Part shown: one piece after another, positions 24,660 to 33,381 of the stretch
Layout of the letters: each line of letters starts with the position of its first letter
How positions within the stretch are numbered: the stretch's first letter is position 1
NCBI RefSeq assembly: GCF_026241855.1
Contig: NZ_JAPJDC010000001.1
Coordinates: forward strand, 2,976,001-3,040,000
Origin: Curtobacterium flaccumfaciens pv. betae
GTDB taxonomy: Bacteria > Actinomycetota > Actinomycetes > Actinomycetales > Microbacteriaceae
Reading direction: 5' to 3'
Length of the DNA: 64,000 nt
The notes under the pieces: model-generated
What the model saw: only the letters and a program-made list of their open reading frames with translations
What the model was told of the DNA's origin: nothing
Databases searched by the model: none
Position numbers and translations under genes: made by a program

Positions 24660-26312
24660 GTGAGTTCCCCCCGCACCGGCACCGTCCCGGTCCGACGCAC
24701 GACGTCGGACGGGTCGGTGCGCGCGCGCTCGCTGGGTCTCGTCGCGGCGGCCGTCCGGGCCCTCGCAAGGACCCCCGAGATCACCGTCGGTGCGCTCGGC
24801 GTCGTCGTCGCAGCGGCCTTCAGCTGGGTGCCGTCGCTCTGGTACGACGAGGCCGCGACCGTCGCGAGTGCCCAGCGGAGCTGGCCGGCGCTGTGGGCCG
24901 AACTGCAGAACGTCGACGCCGTCCACGGGCTGTACTACGCCGTGATGCACGTCTGGTTCACACTCGTCGGGTACTCGCCGTTCACGCTTCGGTTCCCGAG
25001 TGCCCTCGCCATCGGGGTCTCCGCCGGGCTCGTCGTCGCCCTCGGCCGTCGTCTCGGCGGCGTGCGGCTCGGCGTCGTCTCCGGGATCGTGTTCCTGGTC
25101 CTGCCCCGCGTCGCCTGGGCCGGCACCGAGGGGCGCCCGTACGCCACCGTCACGACCTTCGCCGTCGCGCTGACCCTCGTGGGGCTCACCGCGGTCCGCC
25201 GCACCCGGATCCGGCACCACGCGACCCGGTGGTGGGTCGTCTACGGCATGCTCGCCGTGGTCGCCGTGCTGTTCAACGTCTACCTGGCCCTGGCCGTCGT
25301 CGCGCACGGGGTCGTGCTCCTCTGGACCGCCGTCGCCGACCGCGCCGCGCGGCGCGACGCCGTGCTCTCCGAGCGCAGCGGTCCGGTGGCCGCGCCGATC
25401 GTCGACCGAGCCGCGTTCGTGCGCTGGGGCGTCGCCGCCGTGGGCGCCGCACTCGTGGTGTCGCCGTTCATCGTGCTCGCCGCCGGGCAGGCCAAGCAGG
25501 TCGGCTGGATCACCGGCGTCGGGTGGGCCACCGTGCGCCAGGTCGTCGCGACCGCGTGGTTCGGTGCCGTCTGGCCGTACGCGGTGCTCGGGTGGGTCCT
25601 GATGATCGTCGGGGTCGTGCTCGCCGTGCGTGCCGCCCGACGCCCTGCCCCGGCCGCCCGCGACCTGCTCCGGATGCAGGCCGTCCGCGTCGCCGTCCCC
25701 CTGATGGTCCTGCCCACCGCACTGCTCGTCGGCGCCACCACGGCCGGGGAGCACCTGTACACCCCGAAGTACGCCAGCCTGAGCCTGCCGTTCGTCGCAC
25801 TGCTCATCGGCCTGGCGATCACGGCGATCCGACCCCGGCGGTGGCTGGCGCTCGCGGTCGTCGGGATGCTGCTCGTGTCGGCCCCGACGAGCACGATCGT
25901 CCGGCTGCCCCACGCCAAGCAGGACTCGCACTGGGCGAACGCCGCAGCGATCATCGAGCGCGAGCGGGACCGGCGCACCGACCGGAACGAGGGCGTCGTG
26001 TTCGGCAGCGTCTGGCGGCACCCCGGCACCACCGCGCAGGTCATCGCCGATTCCTACCCCGAAGCCTTCACCGGGATGCGCGACCTCGCCGTCGCCGAGA
26101 CCGGGGCCGAACGCGGACAGCTCTGGAACGTCAACGGCGACGTGGCCAAGACGGTGCCCGAGCGGATCTCCGGCATCGACACCGTGTGGTTCGTCGGCGG
26201 CAAGTCGCGGAACATCCGCCCGCAGGTCACCGAGACGCTGGTGGCCGAGGGCTTCCACGTCGTGCGCTACTGGCACACCGGCACGGTCATCCTCTGGAAG
26301 TACAGCCGCTGA
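24660..26312 (+). CDS. GT-C fold membrane glycosyltransferase (GT39/ArnT-like)
   Basis: This 550-aa protein has about 11 membrane segments. The SLWYDEAATVA motif in the first extracytoplasmic loop (Asp-Glu near residue 62) and the SPFTLRFPSALAIG stretch are typical of GT39/PMT-like mannosyltransferases. It likely moves a sugar from a polyprenyl-phosphate donor to an envelope acceptor. The start is GTG at 24660, with TACGGT ending 7 nt upstream. It is divergent from the moeB gene. Acceptor and sugar are unknown. Confidence 0.82.
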   Translation: MSSPRTGTVPVRRTTSDGSVRARSLGLVAAAVRALARTPEITVGALGVVVAAAFSWVPSLWYDEAATVASAQRSWPALWAELQNVDAVHGLYYAVMHVWFTLVGYSPFTLRFPSALAIGVSAGLVVALGRRLGGVRLGVVSGIVFLVLPRVAWAGTEGRPYATVTTFAVALTLVGLTAVRRTRIRHHATRWWVVYGMLAVVAVLFNVYLALAVVAHGVVLLWTAVADRAARRDAVLSERSGPVAAPIVDRAAFVRWGVAAVGAALVVSPFIVLAAGQAKQVGWITGVGWATVRQVVATAWFGAVWPYAVLGWVLMIVGVVLAVRAARRPAPAARDLLRMQAVRVAVPLMVLPTALLVGATTAGEHLYTPKYASLSLPFVALLIGLAITAIRPRRWLALAVVGMLLVSAPTSTIVRLPHAKQDSHWANAAAIIERERDRRTDRNEGVVFGSVWRHPGTTAQVIADSYPEAFTGMRDLAVAETGAERGQLWNVNGDVAKTVPERISGIDTVWFVGGKSRNIRPQVTETLVAEGFHVVRYWHTGTVILWKYSR

Positions 26313-26373
26313 CGGTGGCGGTCCAACCGCCGACGGTGGCGGTCCAGTCGCTGACGGTGGCGGTCCAGCCGCC
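26311..26373. repeat. 21-bp tandem hairpin repeat
   Basis: Three copies of a 21-bp unit beginning GACGGTGGCGGTCC start inside the stop codon of the glycosyltransferase, with a degenerate fourth. In the first unit GGCGGT-CCA-ACCGCC is a perfect palindrome. They fill the gap before ispE and may act as a terminator for both converging genes. Confidence 0.8.
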
Positions 26374-26396
26374 GACGGCTGTGCCGGGGCGTCGGG

Positions 26397-27329
26397 TCAG
26401 TGCACCACGCGTGCGCCGTGCACCGGACCGGTGGCCCGGAGTGCGACGAGGCCGGCGGCGCTGAGTTCGACCTGCAGTTCGAGCGCGGCATCACGGTCGC
26501 CCACCAGGAACGCCACGGTCGGGCCGCTGCCGGACACCAGGCCGGCCAGGGCACCGGACTTCTCACCGAGCTCCAGCGTCGCCGCGAGCCGGGGCTGCAG
26601 CCGCATGGCCGGTGCCTGCAGGTCGTTGTGGACGCAGTCGGCGAGCAGGTCGGGGTCACCCGCGCGCAGCGCCTGCAGCACGTTGGCCTCGACCACGGGG
26701 TGCGACGGCGCCGGGGAGATGTCGGCTCGGTAGCGCTCGCGGTGCTCGTCGAGCGCACGGTAGACGGCGGGGGTGCTCAGCCCGTCGTCGCTCAGGGCGA
26801 GGACCCAGTGGAACTCACCCTTGGCCAGCGCGGGGCTCAGCTCGTCACCGCGGCCGGTGCCCACGGCGGTGCCGCCGGCGAAGGCGAACGGCACGTCGGC
26901 GCCGAGCTGCGCGGCGAGCCGGAGCAGCTCCTCGCGACCGAGCGCGGTGCCCCAGAGCGTGTCGACGGCGAGCAGGGTCGCCGCGGCGTCCGCGGAGCCA
27001 CCGCCCATGCCGCCGGCGACGGGCACCTGCTTGTCGATGGTCAGCCGCACCCCACCGCGGTGTCCGGCTGCGTCGGCCACGAGCCGGGCCGCACGGATGG
27101 CGAGGTTCGACTCGTCGACCGGCACGGTGCTCGTGTCGATCGGCCCCGTGAAGGTGACCGAGAAGTCGTCGGCGGCCTCGGCGGTGACGTCCTCGTACAG
27201 GGACACCGCCTGGTACGCCGTGGCGACGTCGTGGTAGCCGTCGTCCTGCAGCGCCCCGACGGACAGGAACACGTTGATCTTGCCGGGGGCGCGCGTCCGC
27301 ACGCGGGTCGGTGCGGCCAACGTGGTCAT
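26397..27329 (-). CDS. ispE: 4-diphosphocytidyl-2-C-methyl-D-erythritol kinase
   Basis: This 310-aa GHMP kinase phosphorylates CDP-methylerythritol in the non-mevalonate isoprenoid pathway. It has [13 protein letters not shown] near the start (catalytic Lys), [19 protein letters not shown], and the ATP loop [17 protein letters not shown] near residue 105. TAGGTT (complement of 27336-27341) ends 6 nt before the ATG and overlaps the stop codon of metY, so ispE has its own leaderless promoter. In many actinobacteria it follows rsmA directly; here 6.9 kb intervene. Confidence 0.97.
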   Translation of the reverse strand: MTTLAAPTRVRTRAPGKINVFLSVGALQDDGYHDVATAYQAVSLYEDVTAEAADDFSVTFTGPIDTSTVPVDESNLAIRAARLVADAAGHRGGVRLTIDKQVPVAGGMGGGSADAAATLLAVDTLWGTALGREELLRLAAQLGADVPFAFAGGTAVGTGRGDELSPALAKGEFHWVLALSDDGLSTPAVYRALDEHRERYRADISPAPSHPVVEANVLQALRAGDPDLLADCVHNDLQAPAMRLQPRLAATLELGEKSGALAGLVSGSGPTVAFLVGDRDAALELQVELSAAGLVALRATGPVHGARVVH

Positions 27330-27338
27330 GCGCCCAAC

Positions 27339-28658
27339 CTATCCCGCTGCGGCTGCCGTGAACCCCCGCGCCAGGTCCGCGGTGATGTCGTCGATGTGCT
27401 CGAGGCCGATCGACAGGCGGATGAGTCCGTCCCCCACCCCGGCGGCTGCCCGCTCAGCGGAGGTCATCTGCACGTGGGTGGTCGATGCCGGGTGCACGAC
27501 GAGCGATCGGACGTCACCGAGGTTCGAGACGTGGTCGAACAGCTCGAGCGCCGCCACGAACCGTCGGCCCGCGGCGACCCCGCCGGCCAGGTCGAACGAC
27601 AGCACGGCCGACGGCCCCTTCGGCACGTAGCGCTGCTGCAGGTGGTGCCACGGCGAGTCCGGCAGGCCGGCGTAGTGCACGTGCTCGACCTGGTCGTGGG
27701 CGTCGAGCCAGCTCGCCACGGTGGCGGCGTTCGACACGTGCCGGTCCATGCGGAGCGACAGCGTCTGGATGCCCTGGAGCACCAGGAACGCGTTGAACGG
27801 TGCGATCGCGGGCCCGAGGTCGGCGGACAGCTTCGAGCGGGTGCGCTGGATGAACGCCCGTCGCCCGAACTTCTCGGCGAAGTTCGTGTTCGCGAACCCG
27901 GACTGCTCGGTCGTGGCCAGCTGCGGGTAGGCGCCGGCGTGGGCCGCCCAGTCGAAGTTCCCGCTGTCGACGATGAGCCCGGCGATGGCGCTGCCGTGTC
28001 CGGCCAGGTACTTCGTCGCCGAGTGCACGACGATGTCGGCGCCGTGCTCGATCGGGCGGACCAGGTACGGCGTCGCGATGGTGTTGTCGACGATGAGCGG
28101 CACACCGGCCTCGTGCGCGACCCCGGCCACCCCGGCGAAGTCCAGGACGTCCCCGCGGGGGTTCGGGATGGACTCGCCGAAGAACGCCTTCGTCTCCGGA
28201 CGCGCCGCCGCCGCCCACTCGGACAGGTCGGTCGGGTCCTGCACGAACGTGAAGGTGATGCCGAGGTCCCGCAGGGTCGAGGCGAACAGCGTGTAGGTCG
28301 CGCCGTACAGCGAGGCGCTCGACACCACGTGGTCACCGGCGCGTGCGACACCGAGCACGGCCAGCGACGTCGCCGCCTGCCCGGACGCCAGCGCCAGCGC
28401 ACCGATCCCGCCCTCGAGGTCGGCGATCCGGCGCTCGAGGGCTGCCGCCGACGGGTTGTTCACCCGCGTGTAGGTGTGGCCGGGAGCGTCGAGCATGAAG
28501 CGCGCGGCGGCGTCCTCGCCCGACGGGTAGACGTAGGCGGCGCTCTGCGCGATCGGCGGCACGTTCGCGCCCCAGCCAGGGTCGGCCTTGAAGCCGGCGC
28601 GGATCTGGCGGGTCTCGAACGCCCAGCCGTCCTCCGCGTTGGTCGGCGCGGCCCCCAT
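27339..28658 (-). CDS. metY: O-acetylhomoserine sulfhydrylase MetY
   Basis: This 439-aa PLP enzyme makes homocysteine from O-acetylhomoserine and sulfide, or methionine if methanethiol is used. It begins WAFETRQIRAGFKADPGWGANVPP and has YTRVNNPSAAALERRIADLEGG. The PLP lysine lies in HSATKYLAGHG near residue 215, and the long NFDWAAHAGAYP segment sets MetY apart from MetB. The ATG overlaps the upstream monooxygenase stop by one base (TGATG), so the two are coupled. This links sulfur release from organosulfur compounds to its capture. Confidence 0.95.
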   Translation of the reverse strand: MGAAPTNAEDGWAFETRQIRAGFKADPGWGANVPPIAQSAAYVYPSGEDAAARFMLDAPGHTYTRVNNPSAAALERRIADLEGGIGALALASGQAATSLAVLGVARAGDHVVSSASLYGATYTLFASTLRDLGITFTFVQDPTDLSEWAAAARPETKAFFGESIPNPRGDVLDFAGVAGVAHEAGVPLIVDNTIATPYLVRPIEHGADIVVHSATKYLAGHGSAIAGLIVDSGNFDWAAHAGAYPQLATTEQSGFANTNFAEKFGRRAFIQRTRSKLSADLGPAIAPFNAFLVLQGIQTLSLRMDRHVSNAATVASWLDAHDQVEHVHYAGLPDSPWHHLQQRYVPKGPSAVLSFDLAGGVAAGRRFVAALELFDHVSNLGDVRSLVVHPASTTHVQMTSAERAAAGVGDGLIRLSIGLEHIDDITADLARGFTAAAAG

Positions 28659-29698
28659 CAGGACTGCGCCCCGACCGACTGCCGGACGAGCGGGATGACC
28701 TGCTCGCCGAACCGGTCCATCTCCTCGAGCTGCGGCGAGAACTGCAGCAGGAGCGTGTCGACGCCGGCGTCCTCGAACTCCCGGATGCGGTCCGCCACCT
28801 GCGACGGCGTCCCCACGAAACCGGGGCGCAGTCCGCGGTTCGACACCGAGTAGTCCTCGAGCGAGGGCACGTGCTCGAGCTGCGACTTCGAGATGAAGTC
28901 CTGGTACGACTCGTACGCCTTGCCGTGCTGCACGTCGGTGATCCGGGCGAGCTCGGCCTGCGCCTCTTCCTCGGTCTCGCGCACGATGACGTACGCGGCC
29001 ATGCCGAACGCCTCGAACGGCGGCAGGCCGGCGTCGATGCGGCGCTGCTTCATCTCGTCGATCTTCGCGCGGAGCTCCGGGGCCGTGCCGCCGTGCGTGA
29101 CGTAGGCGTCGGCGTACCCGGTGATGGCGGCCTTGCCGGCCTCGCTCTCCCCACCGGCGTAGATGCGCGGCGTCACGCGGGGCTTCGGCTCGAGGTGCGC
29201 GTTCTCGATGTCGTAGTACTCGCCCGAGAACGAGTACGGGGTCTCGCGCCACAGACCCTTCATGACCTCGACGAACTCCGCGGTGCGCTTGTACCGGTCG
29301 TCGTGCTCCGAGAAGATCCCGCCGTACTGCTTCGCCTCTTCCGCCCACCAGGCGCTCACGACGTTGAAGGTGAACCGGCCGCACGAGATGTCGTCGATCG
29401 TCGCCGCCTGCTTCGCCGTCACCGCGGGCAGGTGGTACCCGGGACGCATGGCCGCCATGATCTCCAGGCGCTCGGTCGTCGCCGCGATGGCCGCCGCGAG
29501 CGACCACGCCTCGAGCGAGGGCGCCGCCGTGCCCTTGATGTCGTTGAGGTTGAGCTCCGGCACGAGCGTCAGGTCGAAGCCGATCCGCTCGGCGCGCTGC
29601 GCCAGGCGCTTCACGTAGTCGAAGGTGACCGGCATGTTCTCGTTGTCGACGTTGCGCAGCCAGCCGCCGAAGAGCGGGGTCCAGTATCCGAATCGCAC
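28658..29698 (-). CDS. sfnG: FMNH2-dependent dimethyl sulfone monooxygenase, SfnG-like
   Basis: This 346-aa luciferase-like monooxygenase strongly resembles SfnG, which oxidises dimethyl sulfone to methanesulfinate. The signatures are FGYWTPLFGGWLRNV at the start, LTLVPELNLNDIKG, FNVVSAWWAEEAKQYGG and RIYAGGESEAGKAA. The GTG start at 29698 has AAGGAA 7 nt upstream, so this message is leadered. It is transcribed with metY. The separate flavin reductase that such enzymes need is not encoded nearby. An alkanesulfonate monooxygenase (SsuD-like) is the alternative reading. Confidence 0.88.
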   Translation of the reverse strand: MRFGYWTPLFGGWLRNVDNENMPVTFDYVKRLAQRAERIGFDLTLVPELNLNDIKGTAAPSLEAWSLAAAIAATTERLEIMAAMRPGYHLPAVTAKQAATIDDISCGRFTFNVVSAWWAEEAKQYGGIFSEHDDRYKRTAEFVEVMKGLWRETPYSFSGEYYDIENAHLEPKPRVTPRIYAGGESEAGKAAITGYADAYVTHGGTAPELRAKIDEMKQRRIDAGLPPFEAFGMAAYVIVRETEEEAQAELARITDVQHGKAYESYQDFISKSQLEHVPSLEDYSVSNRGLRPGFVGTPSQVADRIREFEDAGVDTLLLQFSPQLEEMDRFGEQVIPLVRQSVGAQS

Positions 29699-29732
29699 GT
29701 TGGTTCCTTGGGGGTGTGGGAAAGGCGGACGG

Positions 29733-29764
29733 GAGGCCCGTGGCGGGCCCGCCACGGGCCTCCA
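29733..29764. repeat. Dispersed 32-bp palindrome, copy 2 (perfect)
   Basis: A perfect 32-bp palindrome with 16-nt arms, the first reading GGAGGCCCGTGGCGGG. It lies between the ATP-grasp gene stop (29785) and the SfnG start (29698), both on the minus strand. It is the best-preserved member of the family. Confidence 0.9.
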
Positions 29765-29784
29765 GTCCGGTGGTTCTTGCGTTC

Positions 29785-30783
29785 TCAGGCCGTGAGCTGC
29801 GCCGCGTACTGCGTCTCCAGCAGACCACCGAGGTACTTCGCGATGGAGCGCGGGCCGGAGGCCGGCGCGGACTCCTCGACCGCGGGGTTGTAGTTCGTGT
29901 TCGTGTTGATGTCGTAGACGACGGTACGGCCGTCCGTCGTCTCCATGAACTCGACGCCCGCGATGGTGATGCGCTGGTCGGCGAGGAACGTGCGGAGCTG
30001 CTGGACCAGCGGGTGCTCGGCGGTGATCTCGGTCCGGACGGCGAACGCCGGGGGCGCACCGGCGGTCTCGGTGCCGGGCACGTCGCAGACGGCGCCGGCG
30101 ATGACCTGCGGCACCTCGCACGCGTCGGCGGGGCAGAGCTCGAAGCTGCCGGCGCTGGTGTCGACGCGGACGGCGTACACGAACTCGCCGCCGACGAACT
30201 CGACGCGGGTGATGAAGGGCTCGCGGGCCGTCAGGTACTCCTGCAGCAGGGTGATGCCGTCGACCGGGGCCTCGAACTCGGGGCTGTCGACGTAGGCGTC
30301 GAACTCGGCGAGCGAGTCGAACCGCCGCACGCCCAGGCCCTTGCCGCCCTGGTTGTGCTTCGTGATGAAGGGGACGTCCTGCCCGTCGGTGAAGGTGCGG
30401 GCGGCGTCCTTGAGCGTCGTCGTGCCGAACACGGCGGTCGTGCGCGGCACGTCGAACCCGGCCTGCTGCAGGAGACCGTGCTGCGCGACCTTCGACACCT
30501 CGAGCTCGAGCACGTGGCTGCCGCCGACGACCTGGCGGCCGGCTCGCTCGAGCCAGCCGAGGATCGCCCGGGTGTACTCCTTGCTGTGCTCGTGGCCGCG
30601 GGTGTGGGAGCTCGCGGACATGCGGCTCCAGTAGACGCCGGGTGCCGGCTCGGCCGCGAGGTCGATCTGCCCCTCGGTCAGCAGGATCTCCTCGACCGGG
30701 ACGCCCTCGGCCTCGAAGGCGGCGGCGAGCGGGGGGAACCACTCGGGGTTCTCGTGGATGACGTACACGCGCGGAGTGCTCAC
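29785..30783 (-). CDS. ATP-grasp ligase, RimK-like
   Basis: This 332-aa protein has an ATP-grasp fold: an N-terminal domain (VYVIHENPEWFPPLAAAFEAEG), the lid KVAQHGLLQQAGFDVPRTTAVF near residue 115, the phosphate loop TKHNQGGKGLGVRRF near 155, and the metal-binding end GVEFMETTDGRTVVYDINTNTNYN near 290. It should join a carboxylate to an amine using ATP; the substrates are unknown. The start is GTG at 30783 with TAGGGT ending 6 nt upstream, so it is leaderless. It lies ahead of sfnG-metY, separated by the 32-bp palindrome. Confidence 0.85.
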   Translation of the reverse strand: MSTPRVYVIHENPEWFPPLAAAFEAEGVPVEEILLTEGQIDLAAEPAPGVYWSRMSASSHTRGHEHSKEYTRAILGWLERAGRQVVGGSHVLELEVSKVAQHGLLQQAGFDVPRTTAVFGTTTLKDAARTFTDGQDVPFITKHNQGGKGLGVRRFDSLAEFDAYVDSPEFEAPVDGITLLQEYLTAREPFITRVEFVGGEFVYAVRVDTSAGSFELCPADACEVPQVIAGAVCDVPGTETAGAPPAFAVRTEITAEHPLVQQLRTFLADQRITIAGVEFMETTDGRTVVYDINTNTNYNPAVEESAPASGPRSIAKYLGGLLETQYAAQLTA

Positions 30784-30877
30784 GCCCCCACCCTAGGCAC
30801 GGTATACCGCACGCGCCCAAGTGTGTGACGTGGCGTTGCTTCTCGGTGGGGGCGGGTCGCACGGGGTCCTGGTCGCT

Positions 30878-30983
30878 CGGTGCGAGGTTCCGTACTCGGT
30901 GCGACCTGCTCGCCGTCGCACGGCGTACGGAACCTCGCACCGTTCGGTGCCGGCGGTGGTCGACCTCGCACCGTGCGAGGTCG
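30878..30983. repeat. GTGCGAGG/CCTCGCAC double hairpin, copy 2
   Basis: Perfect 18-bp arms (first CGGTGCGAGGTTCCGTAC at 30878-30895, partner at 30925-30942) are followed by a perfect 23-bp palindrome CGACCTCGCAC-C-GTGCGAGGTCG-type at 30961-30983. The second palindrome ends on the base before the Xre gene stop. The same layout recurs at 32694-32785 on the other side of the Xre/SDR pair. Confidence 0.85.
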
Positions 30984-31826
30984 TCAGCCGGCGAAGGTCT
31001 GCTGTCCGACGACGCCGAGGAGCTCGAGCTTCTGCGCGTCTTCCGATCCTGGGGGCGCCGTGAACAGCAGCAGCGCCTGCGCCTGGTCATCGGTGTGCAG
31101 CACCTGGCAGTCCACGGTGATGCGGCCGAGCTCCGGCTGCACGATCGTCTTGTTGTCCGACCAGCGCGTGGCCACCTCGTGCTTGGCCCAGAGGTCGCGG
31201 AACTCGGCGCTGAGCGACTGCAGCTCGGCGATGAGTTCGGTCGCCCGGCGATCTCCCGGGCCCGCGAGCCCGACGGCCGCCCGGAGCGACGCGACCACCA
31301 CCCGCCCCAGCCGCTCGTGCTGCTCGGGCGCGTACTTCGCGAGCTCCTCACCCGTCACGAACCACCGCCACGCCTGGTACCGCCGGTTGCCGGGCAGGTC
31401 GACCGAGCTGCTGAGGAGCGCCGCCGCGAGCCGGTTCTCGACCAGGGTCTCGCCCAGGTGGCTGACGACGATCGCCGGGGTGTCCTCGAGCCGGTCGAGC
31501 ACCCGCAGGATCGCCGGATCGACGTGGTCGGCGCGGTGCATCCGGGTCGGGGCGTTCTGCCCGGCCAGGTGGAACAGGTGGTCGCGCTCGTCGAGGCTGC
31601 AGCGCAGGGCCCGGGCGATCGCCGCGATCATCTGCTCGGACGGCTGCGGTCCGCGTTGCTGCTCGAGTCGCGTGTAGTAGTCGACGGACATGCCGGCGAG
31701 GGCAGCGACCTCTTCGCGGCGGAGCCCCGGGGTCCGGCGTCGTGGCCCCTGCCCGAGACCGACGTCCTCGGGGCGCAGCAACTCACGGCGACGGCGGAGG
31801 AAGTCGGCGAGCGCGGCACGGTCCAT
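30984..31826 (-). CDS. Xre-type regulator with MmyB-like C-terminal domain
   Basis: This 280-aa protein has an N-terminal helix-turn-helix (about residues 6-75; RTPGLRREEVAALAGMSVDYYTRLEQ) and a PAS-like MmyB ligand domain (about 105-270; PAIVVSHLGETLVENRLAAALL and NRRYQAWRWFV). Proteins of this design bind fatty-acyl or other hydrophobic ligands. The ATG at 31826 is chosen over an upstream extension that overlaps the promoter region. It is divergent from an SDR gene, its probable target, which is the common layout in actinobacteria. Confidence 0.92.
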   Translation of the reverse strand: MDRAALADFLRRRRELLRPEDVGLGQGPRRRTPGLRREEVAALAGMSVDYYTRLEQQRGPQPSEQMIAAIARALRCSLDERDHLFHLAGQNAPTRMHRADHVDPAILRVLDRLEDTPAIVVSHLGETLVENRLAAALLSSSVDLPGNRRYQAWRWFVTGEELAKYAPEQHERLGRVVVASLRAAVGLAGPGDRRATELIAELQSLSAEFRDLWAKHEVATRWSDNKTIVQPELGRITVDCQVLHTDDQAQALLLFTAPPGSEDAQKLELLGVVGQQTFAG

Positions 31827-31927
31827 GGGTCGATCATCGTCCGCTTCCGGCCCGGGTGCCAGGGATCGCCGATCCCCCGATGACCGCGCTCTGGTTGCGA
31901 CCGTGTCCACGGAGCATCGTGGTGGTC

Positions 31928-32668
31928 ATGGAAATCACGAACTCCACCGTCTTCATCCCCGGCGCGACCTCGGGCATCGGTCTCGCGCTCGCCCATCGCC
32001 TGCAGGCCGCCGGCAGCACCGTCGTGATCGGCGGCCGTCGCCAGGCCCTCCTCGACTCCCTCGCCGCCGAGCACGGCTTCGGCACCGTGCAGATCGACGT
32101 CGCCGACGCGTCGTCGATCGAGACCGCTGCCACCTCGGTGCTCGAGGCCTACCCGTCGCTCGATGCCCTCATCACCATGTCGGGGATCATGCGCGACGAG
32201 GACCTCCGCGACCCCGGGCACATCCACGACGCCGTCGAACTCGTCCAGACGAACCTGGTCGGCACGATCCGGCTCATCGACGCGTTCCTGCCGCACCTGC
32301 TCGCCCAGCCCTCGGCCACCCTGATGACCGTCACGTCCGGTCTCGCGTTCGTCCCGCTCACCGCGTCGCCGACGTACAGCGCGACGAAGGCCGGTGTGCA
32401 CGCCTACACGCAGGCCCTCCGTCAGCAGCTCGTCGGGTCCTCGCTCGAGGTGCTCGAGCTCGCCCCGCCGGCCGTCATGACCGACCTGATGGGTGGCGCC
32501 GACTTCGGTGGGATGCCGCTCGACGCGTTCGCCGACGAGGTCATGGCGCTCATCGAGTCCGGCGCTGCCCCGGAGATCCTGGTGCAGAACGTGCACCCGC
32601 TGCGCTTTGCCGAGCGGAACGGCAACCACCAGCAGATCCTCGAGATGATGGCGTCCCGCGAGCACTGA
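31928..32668 (+). CDS. Short-chain dehydrogenase, DltE-like
   Basis: This 246-aa SDR has the cofactor motif PGATSGIGLALAHRL near residue 10, TMSGIM in place of NNAG near residue 85, and the catalytic YSATKAGVHAYTQAL near residue 155. It resembles the DltE-type reductases often found beside MmyB-type regulators. The ATG at 31928 is set by the beta strand NSTVFIPGATSG just after; longer starts enter the divergent promoter. The 101-bp gap to the Xre gene should hold both promoters. Confidence 0.9.
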   Translation: MEITNSTVFIPGATSGIGLALAHRLQAAGSTVVIGGRRQALLDSLAAEHGFGTVQIDVADASSIETAATSVLEAYPSLDALITMSGIMRDEDLRDPGHIHDAVELVQTNLVGTIRLIDAFLPHLLAQPSATLMTVTSGLAFVPLTASPTYSATKAGVHAYTQALRQQLVGSSLEVLELAPPAVMTDLMGGADFGGMPLDAFADEVMALIESGAAPEILVQNVHPLRFAERNGNHQQILEMMASREH

Positions 32669-32693
32669 GTCGGGCGACGGCCCACGTTGGCAC

Positions 32694-32785
32694 GGTGCGA
32701 GGTTTCGTGTCCGGTGCGAGGCAGTTCGGCTCGCACGGAACACGGAACCTCGCACCAGGCGTGGTGCGCCTCGCACGGTGCGAGG
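32694..32785. repeat. GTGCGAGG/CCTCGCAC double hairpin, copy 3
   Basis: 17-bp arms (32694-32710 and 32740-32756, one G-T mismatch) are followed by the 17-bp palindrome CCTCGCAC-G-GTGCGAGG at 32769-32785. Arm spacing and the trailing palindrome match copy 2, which lies at the other end of the Xre/SDR locus. Confidence 0.85.
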
Positions 32786-32807
32786 GGCACGTTGCCCTGT
32801 CGCGGCG

Positions 32808-33344
32808 TCAGAGGGCGGCGAGGAGCTGCTGCAGTTCGGCCTTCGCGTCGGGCATCCGCTCGGGGCCGGTGAGCCGTTCCCGCTGCACCGAGATGCGGAC
32901 GGTGTCCGGCTTCGGACCGTCCTCGGTGTTGAGCAGCACGGATTCGCGGTCGGCGAAGGTCCAGCGGGCCGAGGGGCGCCTGCCGCCGCGTCGCTCGGAC
33001 GTCGGCATGGATCCGAGTGCCGCCGTGAACACCGGGACGATCCGATCGAGCACGGCCTCTCGTTCACCCGGGACCTGCCGTGAGGCCGACACCGCGAAGG
33101 TGCCGTCCGCACGCTGACCGGGGATGCGGAGCCCGCGGGCCTGTTCGTACCCGATGGTGATGCCCTGTGCCCACCACGGCTCGACGCCCTGACCGATCAA
33201 CCAGGACGCGATCGCCGCGTGCCCGATGGTGGCTCCGTCCGCTCGGTCGATCAGGGCATGCCAGTCGTCGGGCTTCTTGCCCGTCGCTGCAAGGACGCGG
33301 TCCGGCGCCATCCCCTGTGCATGCGAGCGAACCGTTTCGGTCAT
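32808..33344 (-). CDS. DUF4287-like protein of unknown function
   Basis: This 178-aa protein starts with a region like DUF4287 (TGKKPDDWHALIDRADGATIGHAAIASWLIGQG, about residues 18-50), followed by a second basic region rich in Arg near residues 115-160 that may be an SRPBCC-like fold. The role is unknown. TACGAT ends 6 nt before the ATG at 33344, a good leaderless promoter; the longer frame upstream is rejected for that reason. It lies downstream of the PIN gene on the same strand, with a separate promoter. Confidence 0.7.
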   Translation of the reverse strand: MTETVRSHAQGMAPDRVLAATGKKPDDWHALIDRADGATIGHAAIASWLIGQGVEPWWAQGITIGYEQARGLRIPGQRADGTFAVSASRQVPGEREAVLDRIVPVFTAALGSMPTSERRGGRRPSARWTFADRESVLLNTEDGPKPDTVRISVQRERLTGPERMPDAKAELQQLLAAL

Positions 33345-33381
33345 GCCGTCATCGTAGGCTGCAGGACCCCGCCAGCACCGC

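Noticed and set aside
29733..29764. The perfect palindrome as a phage or plasmid attachment site
   Set aside because: No integrase, direct-repeat flank or tRNA is present, and the same unit recurs at other gaps, which fits a dispersed repeat better.
28658..31351. Minus-strand frame of 897 codons through sfnG and the ATP-grasp region
   Set aside because: Only the first part from GTG 29698 has protein-family character; the rest is the antisense or shifted shadow of the ATP-grasp gene and includes the 32-bp palindrome.
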